19,395 nt of DNA from Spirochaetaceae bacterium (GTDB lineage Bacteria > Spirochaetota > Spirochaetia > Treponematales > Breznakiellaceae), in assembly GCA_031257135.1 (NCBI GenBank), contig JAIRPH010000036.1, positions 1 through 19,395 on the forward strand. The letters run 5' to 3'. Position numbers and translations under genes: made by a program. The notes below the pieces were generated by a model. The model had not been told where the DNA came from, ran no database searches, and saw only the letters and a program-made list of their open reading frames with translations. Positions 6,375-13,819 of the stretch are shown in pieces (the stretch's first letter is position 1; every line of letters starts with the position of its first letter).

Positions 6375-7880
6375 ATGAACGATGTTCTGATACTTATGGA
6401 AGGGATAGAAAAAAGTTTTCCCGGGGTACAAGCCTTGCGGGGATGCCGGTTTGAACTGTTTGCCGGAGAAGTTCATGCGCTGATCGGTGAAAACGGCGCG
6501 GGAAAGTCTACGCTTATGAAAATCCTCGCCGGAGTATACGAAAAAGATGGAGGGACCATTACAATCCGAGGCAAACCCGCGGAAATCCATACTACGAGAG
6601 AAGCTCAAGCCTTAGGAATCGGCATTATTCATCAGGAATTAAACCTGATGAAGCACCTTACCGCGGCGCAGAATATCTTTATCGGTCGGGAACGGAAAGA
6701 CGGCGCAGGCTTTCTCGTGGATGATAAAGAAATAAACCGGAAAGCCGAAGAGCTGTTTAAGCTGATTAATCTCAATCTCGACCCTCGGATGCAGGTGGCG
6801 AATCTGACCGTCGCCCAACAGCAGATGATTGAAATCGCTAAAGCCTTATCGTTCAACAGCGACGTCCTGATTATGGACGAGCCTACGTCGGCGTTGAGCG
6901 AATCCGAAATTGAAGAGCTTTTCAAGGTTATCCGGGACCTTCGGACTAAGGGCAAGGGCATTGTGTACATATCCCATCGGATGGATGAACTGCGCCGAAT
7001 CTGCGACCGGGTTACGGTCATGCGGGACGGGCAGTATATCGCCGCTACCCCTATGAAAGAGATTACCACCGAGCAGATTATCGCTCAAATGGTCGGGCGG
7101 GAGATATACGAAACTCATCATCCGCACGAAAATACCGCTGAAAACGAAGTTATCTTAGAAGTTAAGGGGCTGAACCGCGGACGGTTTGTCCGGGACGTGT
7201 CTTTTCAGCTTCACAAGGGGGAGATTCTCGGGTTTGCGGGACTCATGGGAGCCGGCAGGACTGAAACGATGCGGCTCATTTTCGGGGCTGATCCGATGGA
7301 TTCCGGGGAAATCTTCGTGAAAGGACAGAAAGCCTCCGTCAAACAGCCGAAAGACGCGGTACAGCAGGGCATCGGCTATCTTTCCGAAGACCGGAAACGC
7401 TACGGCTTGGCGTTGAGTATGTCCGTGAAGGTTAATACGGTAATGGCTTCGCTTGAAAAATTTTTAAAACCCTTTGGGGTAATCGACGAAGTCAAATCCC
7501 GGCAGGTCAGCGTTCAGTATGTTGAGCGGCTCAACACCAAAACTCCCAGCATAGACCAGCTGACGAAGAATCTGTCCGGCGGGAATCAGCAGAAGGTGGT
7601 CATCGGGAAGTGGCTGGTTCGGGATACGGATGTTCTGATTTTTGACGAGCCGACCCGAGGCATTGACGTGGGAGCTAAAAGCGAAATCTATAAACTCCTC
7701 AACGAACTTGCCGATGAAGGAAAGGGGATTATCATGGTATCCTCGGAGCTTCCTGAAATTCTCCGCATGAGCCATCGCGTGGCGGTAATGTGCGAAGGAC
7801 GGATAACCGGAATCTTGAACGCGGAAGACTGCACTCAGGAAAAAATCATGCGCTACGCCACGCTGAGGAATAGCGTCTAA
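6375..7880 (+). CDS. Sugar ABC transporter ATPase (CUT2 family, RbsA/MglA type)
   Basis: This 501-residue protein with two fused nucleotide-binding domains energises uptake of a monosaccharide through the partner permease. Domain 1 has Walker A GENGAGKST at 38-46, a Walker B ending IMDEP and the divergent signature LTVAQQQ. Domain 2 has the degenerate Walker A GLMGAGRTE and a canonical LSGGNQQ signature followed by LIFDEPTRGIDVG. This asymmetry is normal for the RbsA/MglA/XylG family. AGGAG lies six bases before the ATG. It heads a three-gene operon whose order (ATPase, permease, binding protein) matches rbsACB rather than mglBAC. The substrate cannot be set from sequence. Ribose, galactosides and other pentoses are all possible. 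Confidence 0.95.
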   Translation: MNDVLILMEGIEKSFPGVQALRGCRFELFAGEVHALIGENGAGKSTLMKILAGVYEKDGGTITIRGKPAEIHTTREAQALGIGIIHQELNLMKHLTAAQNIFIGRERKDGAGFLVDDKEINRKAEELFKLINLNLDPRMQVANLTVAQQQMIEIAKALSFNSDVLIMDEPTSALSESEIEELFKVIRDLRTKGKGIVYISHRMDELRRICDRVTVMRDGQYIAATPMKEITTEQIIAQMVGREIYETHHPHENTAENEVILEVKGLNRGRFVRDVSFQLHKGEILGFAGLMGAGRTETMRLIFGADPMDSGEIFVKGQKASVKQPKDAVQQGIGYLSEDRKRYGLALSMSVKVNTVMASLEKFLKPFGVIDEVKSRQVSVQYVERLNTKTPSIDQLTKNLSGGNQQKVVIGKWLVRDTDVLIFDEPTRGIDVGAKSEIYKLLNELADEGKGIIMVSSELPEILRMSHRVAVMCEGRITGILNAEDCTQEKIMRYATLRNSV

Positions 7881-7890
7881 AGGAGATAGT

Positions 7891-8880
7891 ATGCCGCTTT
7901 TATCTAATAAACTGAATTCAAAGGCTATGCAGACGGTTCTCGCTTTTGCGAGTCTTATCCTGTTGATTGTCCTTTTCGCCCTTATTTCCATTAAAGAACA
8001 GTATCCGGGCGGACCGGTATATTCGGCGTTTCTGTCTGGGGCGAATATTGTCACCATTCTTCAGATGACCGCGGTGAACGGTATTTTAGCTGTAGGGATT
8101 ACCTTTATTATCATTACCGGAGGCATAGACCTTTCGACCGGCACGGTTATGACTTTTGGGTCTGTAATGGCGGGGGTATGTATTTCTATGCTGGGACTGC
8201 CGGTAGTTATTGGACTTCTTGGGGCGGTGCTTGCCGGAGGGCTGTGCGGGTTTGTCAACGGGGCGAGCATCGCCAAGCTGGGGCTTCCGCCGTTTATCGC
8301 GACTTTGGGGATGCTGAACGTCACCAAAGGGCTGAATCTCATTGTGTCCAAGAGCAAGCCCATATACTTTACTCAGATACCGGGTTTTGCGGATATTGCG
8401 ACAAAGCCTATCCTCGGGATTCCGATGGGGGTTCTTATATTTTTCGCCGCGGCCGCGCTTGCGGCGTTTATTCTTTCCAAGACGATCATCGGCAGATACT
8501 GCTTTGCCATTGGGTCTAATGAAGAAGCCGCCCGGCTTTCGGGGATCAATACTGCAACGTGGAAAATCGGGATTTACTCTATGAGCGGAGCGTTTTTCGG
8601 CATTGCGGGGATTGTCATGGCAAGCCGGCTTTCTTCCGCCCAGCCTGCGCTTGGTCCGGGCTATGAAATGGACGCCATTGCCGCGGCGGTTATCGGCGGA
8701 ACTTCTCTGTCCGGCGGGGAAGGCAGTATTTTAGGAACCGTTATCGGCGCGTTTATCATAACGGTACTCACCAACGGTCTGCGGATACTTTCGGTTCCTC
8801 AAGAATGGCAGTTGGTTGTTACGGGACTCATCGTTATCGGCGCGGTCTATCTTGATATAGTCCGCCGGAAGATTCGGTGA
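7891..8880 (+). CDS. Sugar ABC transporter permease (CUT2 family, RbsC type)
   Basis: This 329-residue membrane protein forms the translocation pore for the sugar ABC system. About eight to ten hydrophobic segments are visible. The family signatures GGIDLSTGTVMTFG (residues about 76-89), GLPPFIATLGM and AAVIGGTSLSGGEGS are present, the last being the loop that contacts the ATPase. AGGAG at 7881-7885 is five bases before the ATG. The gene starts ten bases after the ATPase stop, so the two are cotranscribed. Length and motifs are normal for RbsC/XylH/MglC-like permeases. Confidence 0.95.
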   Translation: MPLLSNKLNSKAMQTVLAFASLILLIVLFALISIKEQYPGGPVYSAFLSGANIVTILQMTAVNGILAVGITFIIITGGIDLSTGTVMTFGSVMAGVCISMLGLPVVIGLLGAVLAGGLCGFVNGASIAKLGLPPFIATLGMLNVTKGLNLIVSKSKPIYFTQIPGFADIATKPILGIPMGVLIFFAAAALAAFILSKTIIGRYCFAIGSNEEAARLSGINTATWKIGIYSMSGAFFGIAGIVMASRLSSAQPALGPGYEMDAIAAAVIGGTSLSGGEGSILGTVIGAFIITVLTNGLRILSVPQEWQLVVTGLIVIGAVYLDIVRRKIR

Positions 8881-8895
8881 AGCAAGAGGCATTTC

Positions 8896-8932
8896 CGGCG
8901 AACTTTCGCCGAGATGATAGCCGCATCGCGGC
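8896..8932 (+). promoter_or_regulatory. Two intercistronic hairpins before the binding-protein gene
   Basis: CGGCGAA/TTCGCCG (8896-8911) and GCCGC/GCGGC (8920-8932) are perfect stems in the 74-base gap between permease and binding protein. The second is followed by ATTTTAATTTTT, a broken T run. The pair could act as partial terminator or as a 3' block protecting the upstream message. Stable intercistronic stems commonly set unequal expression of transporter subunits. Confidence 0.45.
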
Positions 8933-8954
8933 ATTTTAATTTTTGGAGGAAAAG

Positions 8955-9929
8955 ATGAAGAAATTGGTTTTGGCGGCTCTTTGTGCGGCTGTCATGGCAT
9001 CAAGCGGGTTTGCGAGTTCCGGCGCGGACAAAAACAAGAGCGGTTCAAGCGGAGGAGCCACCTACATTCCCCTGATTTCAAAGGGATTCCAGCATCAGTT
9101 CTGGCAGGCTGTAAAGCAAGGGGCGGACCAAGCGGCAAAAGACTTTAACATTGTCATCACCTTTGAAGGACCGGAAAGCGAATCTCAGGTTGACAAGCAG
9201 ATCGAAATGCTCCAAACCGCTTTGGGAAAGAATCCGGTAGCTCTCGGCATTGCCGCGTTGGACAGTCAGGCGGCGATTCCTCTGCTTCAGCAGGCTCAAA
9301 AAAACAATATTCCGGTCATTGCCTTTGACTCAGGCGTTGATTCGGATATTCCTTTGGCTACGGTTTCCACCAACAACATTGAAGCCGCGGGGTTCGCCGC
9401 GGACAAAATGGCTGAAGCCATCGGCGGGAGCGGCAAAGTAGCGGTTATCGTCCATGACCAGACCAGCCGGACCGGTATCGACCGCCGGGACGGATTCGTG
9501 AAGCGGATTCAAGAAAAATATCCTAACATCCAACTGCTGGAAGTCCAGTACGGCGGCGGGGATCACCTGAAATCCACTGAAATCGCTAAGGCGGTTATCA
9601 ACGGCAACCCGGACCTCAAGGGCTACTTCGGCGCAAATGAAGGCTCCGCAATCGGCGTCGTCAACGCGGTGACCGAACTTGGGCTTCAGGGGCAGATCGT
9701 GGTTATCGGCTATGATTCGGGAAAACTGCAAATCGACGCTATCCGGTCAGGACTGATGTACGGCGCGGTTCAGCAGAACCCGGTACTCATGGGCTACAGG
9801 ACAGTAGAATGGGCGTTCAAAGCCACCAAAGGCGAAAAGCCCCCGACAAAAGTCATTGATTCCGGCTATGTCTGGGCGGATAAAAACAATATCGACAGCT
9901 CCGAAGTAAAAGCGGTAATCTACGAATAA
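8955..9929 (+). CDS. Periplasmic sugar-binding protein (RbsB type) of the ABC transporter
   Basis: This 324-residue periplasmic binding protein (type I fold) delivers sugar to the ABC permease. The start MKKLVLAALC is chosen because GGAGG at 8945-8949 is five bases upstream. A start at 8943 would place that site inside the gene. Residues 1-22 form a signal peptide. A Cys at residue 10 (LAALC) is a weak lipobox, so a lipoprotein is possible but not favoured. A Ser/Gly-rich linker follows, then the family features: ISKGFQHQFWQAVKQGA, a long beta/alpha lobe, GIAALDSQAAIPLL, NIPVIAFDSGV, VVIGYDSG and GAVQQNP. The FDSGVDSD and GYDSG segments hold typical sugar-contacting acids. A strong terminator follows. 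Confidence 0.93.
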   Translation: MKKLVLAALCAAVMASSGFASSGADKNKSGSSGGATYIPLISKGFQHQFWQAVKQGADQAAKDFNIVITFEGPESESQVDKQIEMLQTALGKNPVALGIAALDSQAAIPLLQQAQKNNIPVIAFDSGVDSDIPLATVSTNNIEAAGFAADKMAEAIGGSGKVAVIVHDQTSRTGIDRRDGFVKRIQEKYPNIQLLEVQYGGGDHLKSTEIAKAVINGNPDLKGYFGANEGSAIGVVNAVTELGLQGQIVVIGYDSGKLQIDAIRSGLMYGAVQQNPVLMGYRTVEWAFKATKGEKPPTKVIDSGYVWADKNNIDSSEVKAVIYE

Positions 9930-9951
9930 TCGGTAATCCCGCCTGCCTCAC

Positions 9952-9980
9952 AAGACGCCGTATAACGCGGCGTCTTTTTT
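9952..9980 (+). terminator. Rho-independent terminator of the sugar ABC operon
   Basis: AAGACGCCG and CGGCGTCTT form a perfect 9-bp stem around TATAACG, followed by a run of T to 9980. It begins 22 bases after the binding-protein stop. Confidence 0.9.
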
Positions 9981-10008
9981 GTATCCGCCGCCGTTCCAGC
10001 CGGCGTTT

Positions 10009-10302
10009 TTTCCAGAAGTTTTGGAAACATTTCCAGAAGTTTCGCGGTGTACCCCGAAAGTTTTAGAAACATTTCCAGAGTTTTCGCTACATACCCCAAT
10101 GTTTTTAGAAACATTTCCAGAAGTTTCGCGGTGTACCCCAGAGTTTTTAGAAACATTTCCAGAGTTTTCGGAGTCGGTTCCAGAGTTTTTAGAGTCGGTT
10201 CCAAAGTTTTTAGAAAAAATTCCAGAAGTTTCGCGGTGTACCCCGAAAGTTTTGGAAAAAATTCTAAAAAATTTAGAAAAAATTCTGGCGGGAATTTTGC
10301 GG
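10009..10302. repeat. Array 1: fourteen 21-bp tandem units
   Basis: Fourteen units of exactly 21 bp run without any insertion or deletion. The plus strand, in one open frame, reads FPEVLET, FPEVSRC, TPKVLET, FPEFSLH, TPMFLET and so on, with Pro at every second position. Alternate units are more alike, giving a 42-bp higher order until about 10155. Several differences are synonymous in this frame (CCA/CCG, GAA/GAG, TTA/TTG). The minus strand is also open and reads LEMFLKT-LGYTAKL-like leucine heptads. T runs recur about every 10-11 bp, so the DNA may be curved. The array lies between two converging genes. No ribosome site supports translation of either frame. Confidence 0.85.
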
Positions 10303-10337
10303 CCGCCGGATGAGCGGGACTATCTGCTTCTCTTTCT

Positions 10338-12134
10338 CTAACGCTGTATGCTCAGGCGGAATTCGGTTTGGAAATGTTCGCCGGGGTTCAGAGAGACCGG
10401 CTGTATAAGCATGATGCAGGTAGATTGATAGCAGTCTTTCAATACGCCTTTATTGGGGCAGGGACTGCGGATAGATTCGATTCGCGAGTCAAAAGTCCGG
10501 TCTGAAGTGAAGACGATGCGGGTTTCATTTTTTATATCTTGAAGCGTAAGGGTTTCCGCGGTATGTTCCAAAAGGTCGATAAACAACGCTCCCTCGCCGG
10601 GAAACGAAAGGTCTACGCTTGAAACAAACTGGAATGATTCAGGGCTGTCCCCGCGGTTACGCAGTCCATAGCTCACGGTTAGGGTATCTTTTTTCAGGCG
10701 GTAGCTTTTTTCTATCTCTATGGTTCCATAAGGGATGTCCGGTTTGACCGGAAGCCGGAGATATACCGTGCCATGCTCTTTGTCCAGCCGGACCAGTTCA
10801 AATTTTTCAGAGCCGCAGAATCGCGTCTGAGCGGATTGCGGAACAGTAGCGTGAATTTCCTCGTCTGGAGAAACCAGCCGATCCGAAAAAGCGGTGCGTC
10901 TGGCTTCAGGATTAAAAGTGTCCAGATAATTCCATGATCGGGGAAGATAGTCGAACTCAAAAATACTGCCCCCTTCCGGCTTGATATAACAGTTGATCGC
11001 TTCGCCCTGAAAAAGATACTCCCCCTCGCCGTCCAAGTCGAAATCGAAATACAGCAGAGACGGCGTAAAACCGCCCGGCTCTCTGGTTATTTTTTCCGCT
11101 TCCAGCAATGCCTTATACGCCGCCTTCCTAACCGAATGACGAAAAACCCCGCCTTCCGGGGCGGAGCAAAAGGAATCGCAACCCTGCGCTTTCCAGAGTT
11201 CCTCTCTGGCGGTGCGTTTCCGGGATTTATCGCCTCGGAACTGGTTGATTAAGACGTGAGTAAACATCATCTTTGCGTAAATGCCGTTTGCTTCAGGGCA
11301 GTCGATCAGAAAACGCCGAGGCAGAGCGGTTTCAGGAAAGCCGTCATCCTGCACGGAACACGGGAAATAGGTCTTTTTGAGAAACTTGCTGTTCTTGAAG
11401 GCTTTGCTCGGCTGAGTGAACTCAATCCGAGAGTCAAACGCGGAAAGGTCTTCAAAGAATTGATGAAACCCATAATCGGGACGATCCGTAAAAAACCGTT
11501 CCGGGAATACGCAGAGGAGCCGTTCTTTTTCAGATTCAAGCAGGCTCGCCAAGACCTCCGAAGCCCGGCGTTCCCCGAAAGCCGCTCCCAATCGGCGTAA
11601 AACCGGAAAAACAGCGACAATCTTCCCCTGATCTTCGGTGATGCTCGGCGTCAAGACCTCGCCGGATAAGCCTCCTCGCCTAAACTGCCCCTCGTCAAGA
11701 AAGGTATACTTCATGCCGCAGACGTTCAAAGGACCCACAAGTTGCGGCTCCCAAGCCATGAGCGGAAGCATACAGCCCTGAGGACGCTTGCCGAACTGTT
11801 TACGCAAATAGGTGGTAAGCAGTTCTATCTGACCTATTCTATCCGAAAGAGGCAGGAGCGGGAGCATAGGTTCATAAAATCCTCCCCCTAATAATTCTAC
11901 CTGCTTCCGAGACACCAAGTCCCCGATAAGCATGAAAAACTCAGGATGCGCCCGCTCCAGCCAATGCAATAATACCCCGGAATAATGCAGAGCCGCCTGA
12001 ATCTTAGGATATTTATATAAAGCCGAAATAAAAGGCTTTAACCTTCCGGCGTAGGCGTCTTCAAACGCCTCATCTCCCGCGCTCAATGGAATGTGATAAT
12101 GAAAACCCAAGATAAACCGTATTGTCTGACTCAT
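10338..12134 (-). CDS. GH57-family protein, likely catalytically inactive
   Basis: This 598-residue protein resembles GH57 4-alpha-glucanotransferases and alpha-amylases. The HYHIP motif at 12-16, VELLGGGFYEP at 79-89, GQIELL at 101-106 and the C-terminal beta domain (FEFDYLPRSWNYLDTFNP) fit the family. The catalytic regions do not. Where the family has L-T-E-R-V-W with the Glu nucleophile, this protein has LPLMAW (123-128, Leu at the Glu position). Where it has HDDGEKFG with the acid Asp, this has LLCVFPERFF (206-215). The usual AQCNDAYWHG reads AQGCDSFCS. It begins six bases after rnfA with no ribosome site of its own, so translation is probably coupled. It may be a pseudoenzyme that binds glucan or serves the Rnf-like operon. 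The motif comparison is from memory. Confidence 0.85.
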   Translation of the reverse strand: MSQTIRFILGFHYHIPLSAGDEAFEDAYAGRLKPFISALYKYPKIQAALHYSGVLLHWLERAHPEFFMLIGDLVSRKQVELLGGGFYEPMLPLLPLSDRIGQIELLTTYLRKQFGKRPQGCMLPLMAWEPQLVGPLNVCGMKYTFLDEGQFRRGGLSGEVLTPSITEDQGKIVAVFPVLRRLGAAFGERRASEVLASLLESEKERLLCVFPERFFTDRPDYGFHQFFEDLSAFDSRIEFTQPSKAFKNSKFLKKTYFPCSVQDDGFPETALPRRFLIDCPEANGIYAKMMFTHVLINQFRGDKSRKRTAREELWKAQGCDSFCSAPEGGVFRHSVRKAAYKALLEAEKITREPGGFTPSLLYFDFDLDGEGEYLFQGEAINCYIKPEGGSIFEFDYLPRSWNYLDTFNPEARRTAFSDRLVSPDEEIHATVPQSAQTRFCGSEKFELVRLDKEHGTVYLRLPVKPDIPYGTIEIEKSYRLKKDTLTVSYGLRNRGDSPESFQFVSSVDLSFPGEGALFIDLLEHTAETLTLQDIKNETRIVFTSDRTFDSRIESIRSPCPNKGVLKDCYQSTCIMLIQPVSLNPGEHFQTEFRLSIQR

Positions 12135-12140
12135 TATATC

Positions 12141-12728
12141 TTAGAATATATCAAGAATAGTAAAAAAAACAGCCGTAAGGGACGTAAAAACCAGTGATAA
12201 CAACCCCATAGCGATAAGCATAAGAGGACGACCCTTGAGATTCTTAGGAACCGCTTCCAACGCGGACCGCTTTCGGATGTAGCAGAGCAGAACCATCGTA
12301 AGCGCGATGCCCACAGCAAAGCTCAAAGACAGAATCAACGCCTCCAACGGAGTTCCGGCTATGTGAAGAGTCAGCCAAAGAGCGGTCGGCGTCAGCCCGT
12401 TATACCCGGAATCCGGGGCGAACCATTTTGAATCGGGAACCATCGAAGGAATGAAACTGACCAACAGCCGCTCAAGCCCAATACAGGCTAACGCGCTCAA
12501 CGGAAACAACAGTACATACTCAAGAAATCCGAAAGCCAGCGGAGAGATAATATACGAATAGACAAGCCAAAGAGACAAAACAGATACAAAAAGAATCCCC
12601 CCCTGAAAGAGCGGAATAGGATCGGAACGCTCCTGACCTTCCGCAACGCCTCGGATTCCCAAAGCGAATTGCAGTATCAGATTAAGCGAAAATCCGGCGC
12701 ATATAAATAAGGATATTAGACTGCCCAT
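12141..12728 (-). CDS. rnfA: RnfA-like membrane subunit, lacking both conserved cysteines
   Basis: This 195-residue protein is wholly membrane-embedded with about six helices, matching RnfA/NqrE in length and in the C-terminal segment VPKNLKGRPLMLIAMGLLSL (family: PKPFKG...LITAGLMSL). RnfA and RnfE pair in the membrane and in the family share an iron centre held by cysteines in FLGLCP and TTNC segments. Here the first site reads ALGIRG and the second NGLTPTALW, with no Cys in either. GGAGG lies six bases before the ATG. It follows rnfE by ten bases. Homology is good at the C-terminus and weak at the N-terminus. Confidence 0.8.
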   Translation of the reverse strand: MGSLISLFICAGFSLNLILQFALGIRGVAEGQERSDPIPLFQGGILFVSVLSLWLVYSYIISPLAFGFLEYVLLFPLSALACIGLERLLVSFIPSMVPDSKWFAPDSGYNGLTPTALWLTLHIAGTPLEALILSLSFAVGIALTMVLLCYIRKRSALEAVPKNLKGRPLMLIAMGLLSLVFTSLTAVFFTILDIF

Positions 12729-12738
12729 CCGACGCCTC

Positions 12739-13371
12739 CTATTTTTTGATGTTGCGGAATAACGCCGCCCCGTAGCCTAAAAGCAATAACGCCCCGGAAG
12801 ACCCGCTTATTACGCCGATAGGCAGAAACGAATCCTCGTCAAAAGGAGGGAACAATTCGATAATCCCCTGAGGTCCGCCCGGCAGGGACAGCGTCGTAAA
12901 CCCGAGGGGTTCCCGAATCAGCGCGAAGCCTATGATCAGTATCCCCAGAGAACCCGCCTCCAGCGAGGTTTTGAGGATGATCTTTTTGAACTCCGCCGTA
13001 TCCGGTTTACCCGCAGGCTGATCGAACCGGGCAAACGCCGGAGAGCCTACGCAGTAACAGGAGGTCAGCAGGATAATATAACCGGTTTCCAGAGCCAGCA
13101 AGGGACTATACAGCCAGAGGAGAAGCAGGAAACAGCTCCCCAAAAAGCTGGTAAGCAGGATCAGCGCGATATTTTTCCCGATTTTAGGGTAAATCGGCTG
13201 GGCGAAGTAAACTGCGGTCATGGTTAGGTCATACACCCAGAGGAGAGCCGCCGCCGCGGTCAGCCCGAAACTAAGCCGGCTTGAAGACATAATTACTAAT
13301 CCCGCACCGGCAAGCGTAGATAAAGGCGCGGGCAGGTCTCGGAATACAAAGGTTTTCAGCGGGTGATTCAT
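12739..13371 (-). CDS. rnfE: RnfE-like membrane subunit
   Basis: This 210-residue membrane protein has about six helices. The family segment LIREPLGFTTL (RnfE: IREILGAGTLF) near residue 155 and TSCYCVGSPAFARFD near 103 (RnfE: VVNCIILGRAEAFA) identify it. Thus the second conserved Cys is present, with an additional Cys two residues on. The first conserved Cys region (LLGLCPLLA) appears as LAGAGLVIMSS, with no Cys. The start overlaps the rnfG stop by four bases (ATGA). It is part of the rnf-like operon and probably pairs with the RnfA-like subunit across the membrane. Confidence 0.8.
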   Translation of the reverse strand: MNHPLKTFVFRDLPAPLSTLAGAGLVIMSSSRLSFGLTAAAALLWVYDLTMTAVYFAQPIYPKIGKNIALILLTSFLGSCFLLLLWLYSPLLALETGYIILLTSCYCVGSPAFARFDQPAGKPDTAEFKKIILKTSLEAGSLGILIIGFALIREPLGFTTLSLPGGPQGIIELFPPFDEDSFLPIGVISGSSGALLLLGYGAALFRNIKK

Positions 13372-13805
13372 AGCCTCTCCTGCATATCCCGTTCTATACG
13401 GCGTATATACGCGGCGGTAATCCCTTTGGGGAAGGTCCGCTTGTGAGCGAGGGAGATGATTTCATCAACCTTGCCCGCCTCAGAAACCAGCGCGACGCAA
13501 GGAAACCGGATTCCCTCAGACATTATAGCGAATACCAGCGCGCGGGAACTGGAACCGCTCAAGGTATACCAGCTCCCTAAAGGAACCCGCGTCTTAGGAA
13601 GCTCCGACCGGGGAAGCGTTTCTTCCAAGCGCGGAGAACGCTCCATCAGGGCAAGCACGGCGTTTACCTGTTCCATCAGGAGTTTGTTCCGTATAGGCTG
13701 GCTGAAAAACCACAGTAAGCCTCCCATAAGGAGAATGCCCGCAATCCATGCGGCAAAAATCCCTATATCCTTCCAATTTTTATCTTTAAGGATACTCATG
13801 TTCAT
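13368..13805 (-). CDS. rnfG: RnfG-like subunit, short and without a clear flavinylation motif
   Basis: The protein has 145 residues, whereas RnfG is usually near 180-220. One N-terminal membrane helix (residues 15-36) is followed by a soluble part with a partial FMN-binding-domain pattern (GSWYTLSGSSSRALVFAIMSEG, then FPCVALVSEAGKVDEIISLAHK). RnfG normally carries FMN on the Thr of a C-terminal S/T-G-A-T motif. Here the matching place reads KGIT at 127-130 followed by AAYIRRIE. Thr is kept but the flanking residues are not. The stop overlaps the rnfE start. The operon position between rnfD and rnfE is the conserved one, which supports the RnfG call despite weak sequence. Confidence 0.65.
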   Translation of the reverse strand: MNMSILKDKNWKDIGIFAAWIAGILLMGGLLWFFSQPIRNKLLMEQVNAVLALMERSPRLEETLPRSELPKTRVPLGSWYTLSGSSSRALVFAIMSEGIRFPCVALVSEAGKVDEIISLAHKRTFPKGITAAYIRRIERDMQERL

Positions 13806-13819
13806 CCAACCGTTCTCCG

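Noticed and set aside
7464..8057. A 197-codon open frame on the minus strand
   Set aside because: It lies across the end of the ATPase gene and the start of the permease gene, both certain. It has no motif or ribosome site and is a shadow frame.
10009..10302. CRISPR array
   Set aside because: The 21-bp units are contiguous, with no unique spacers and no repeat-spacer alternation. No cas genes are present.
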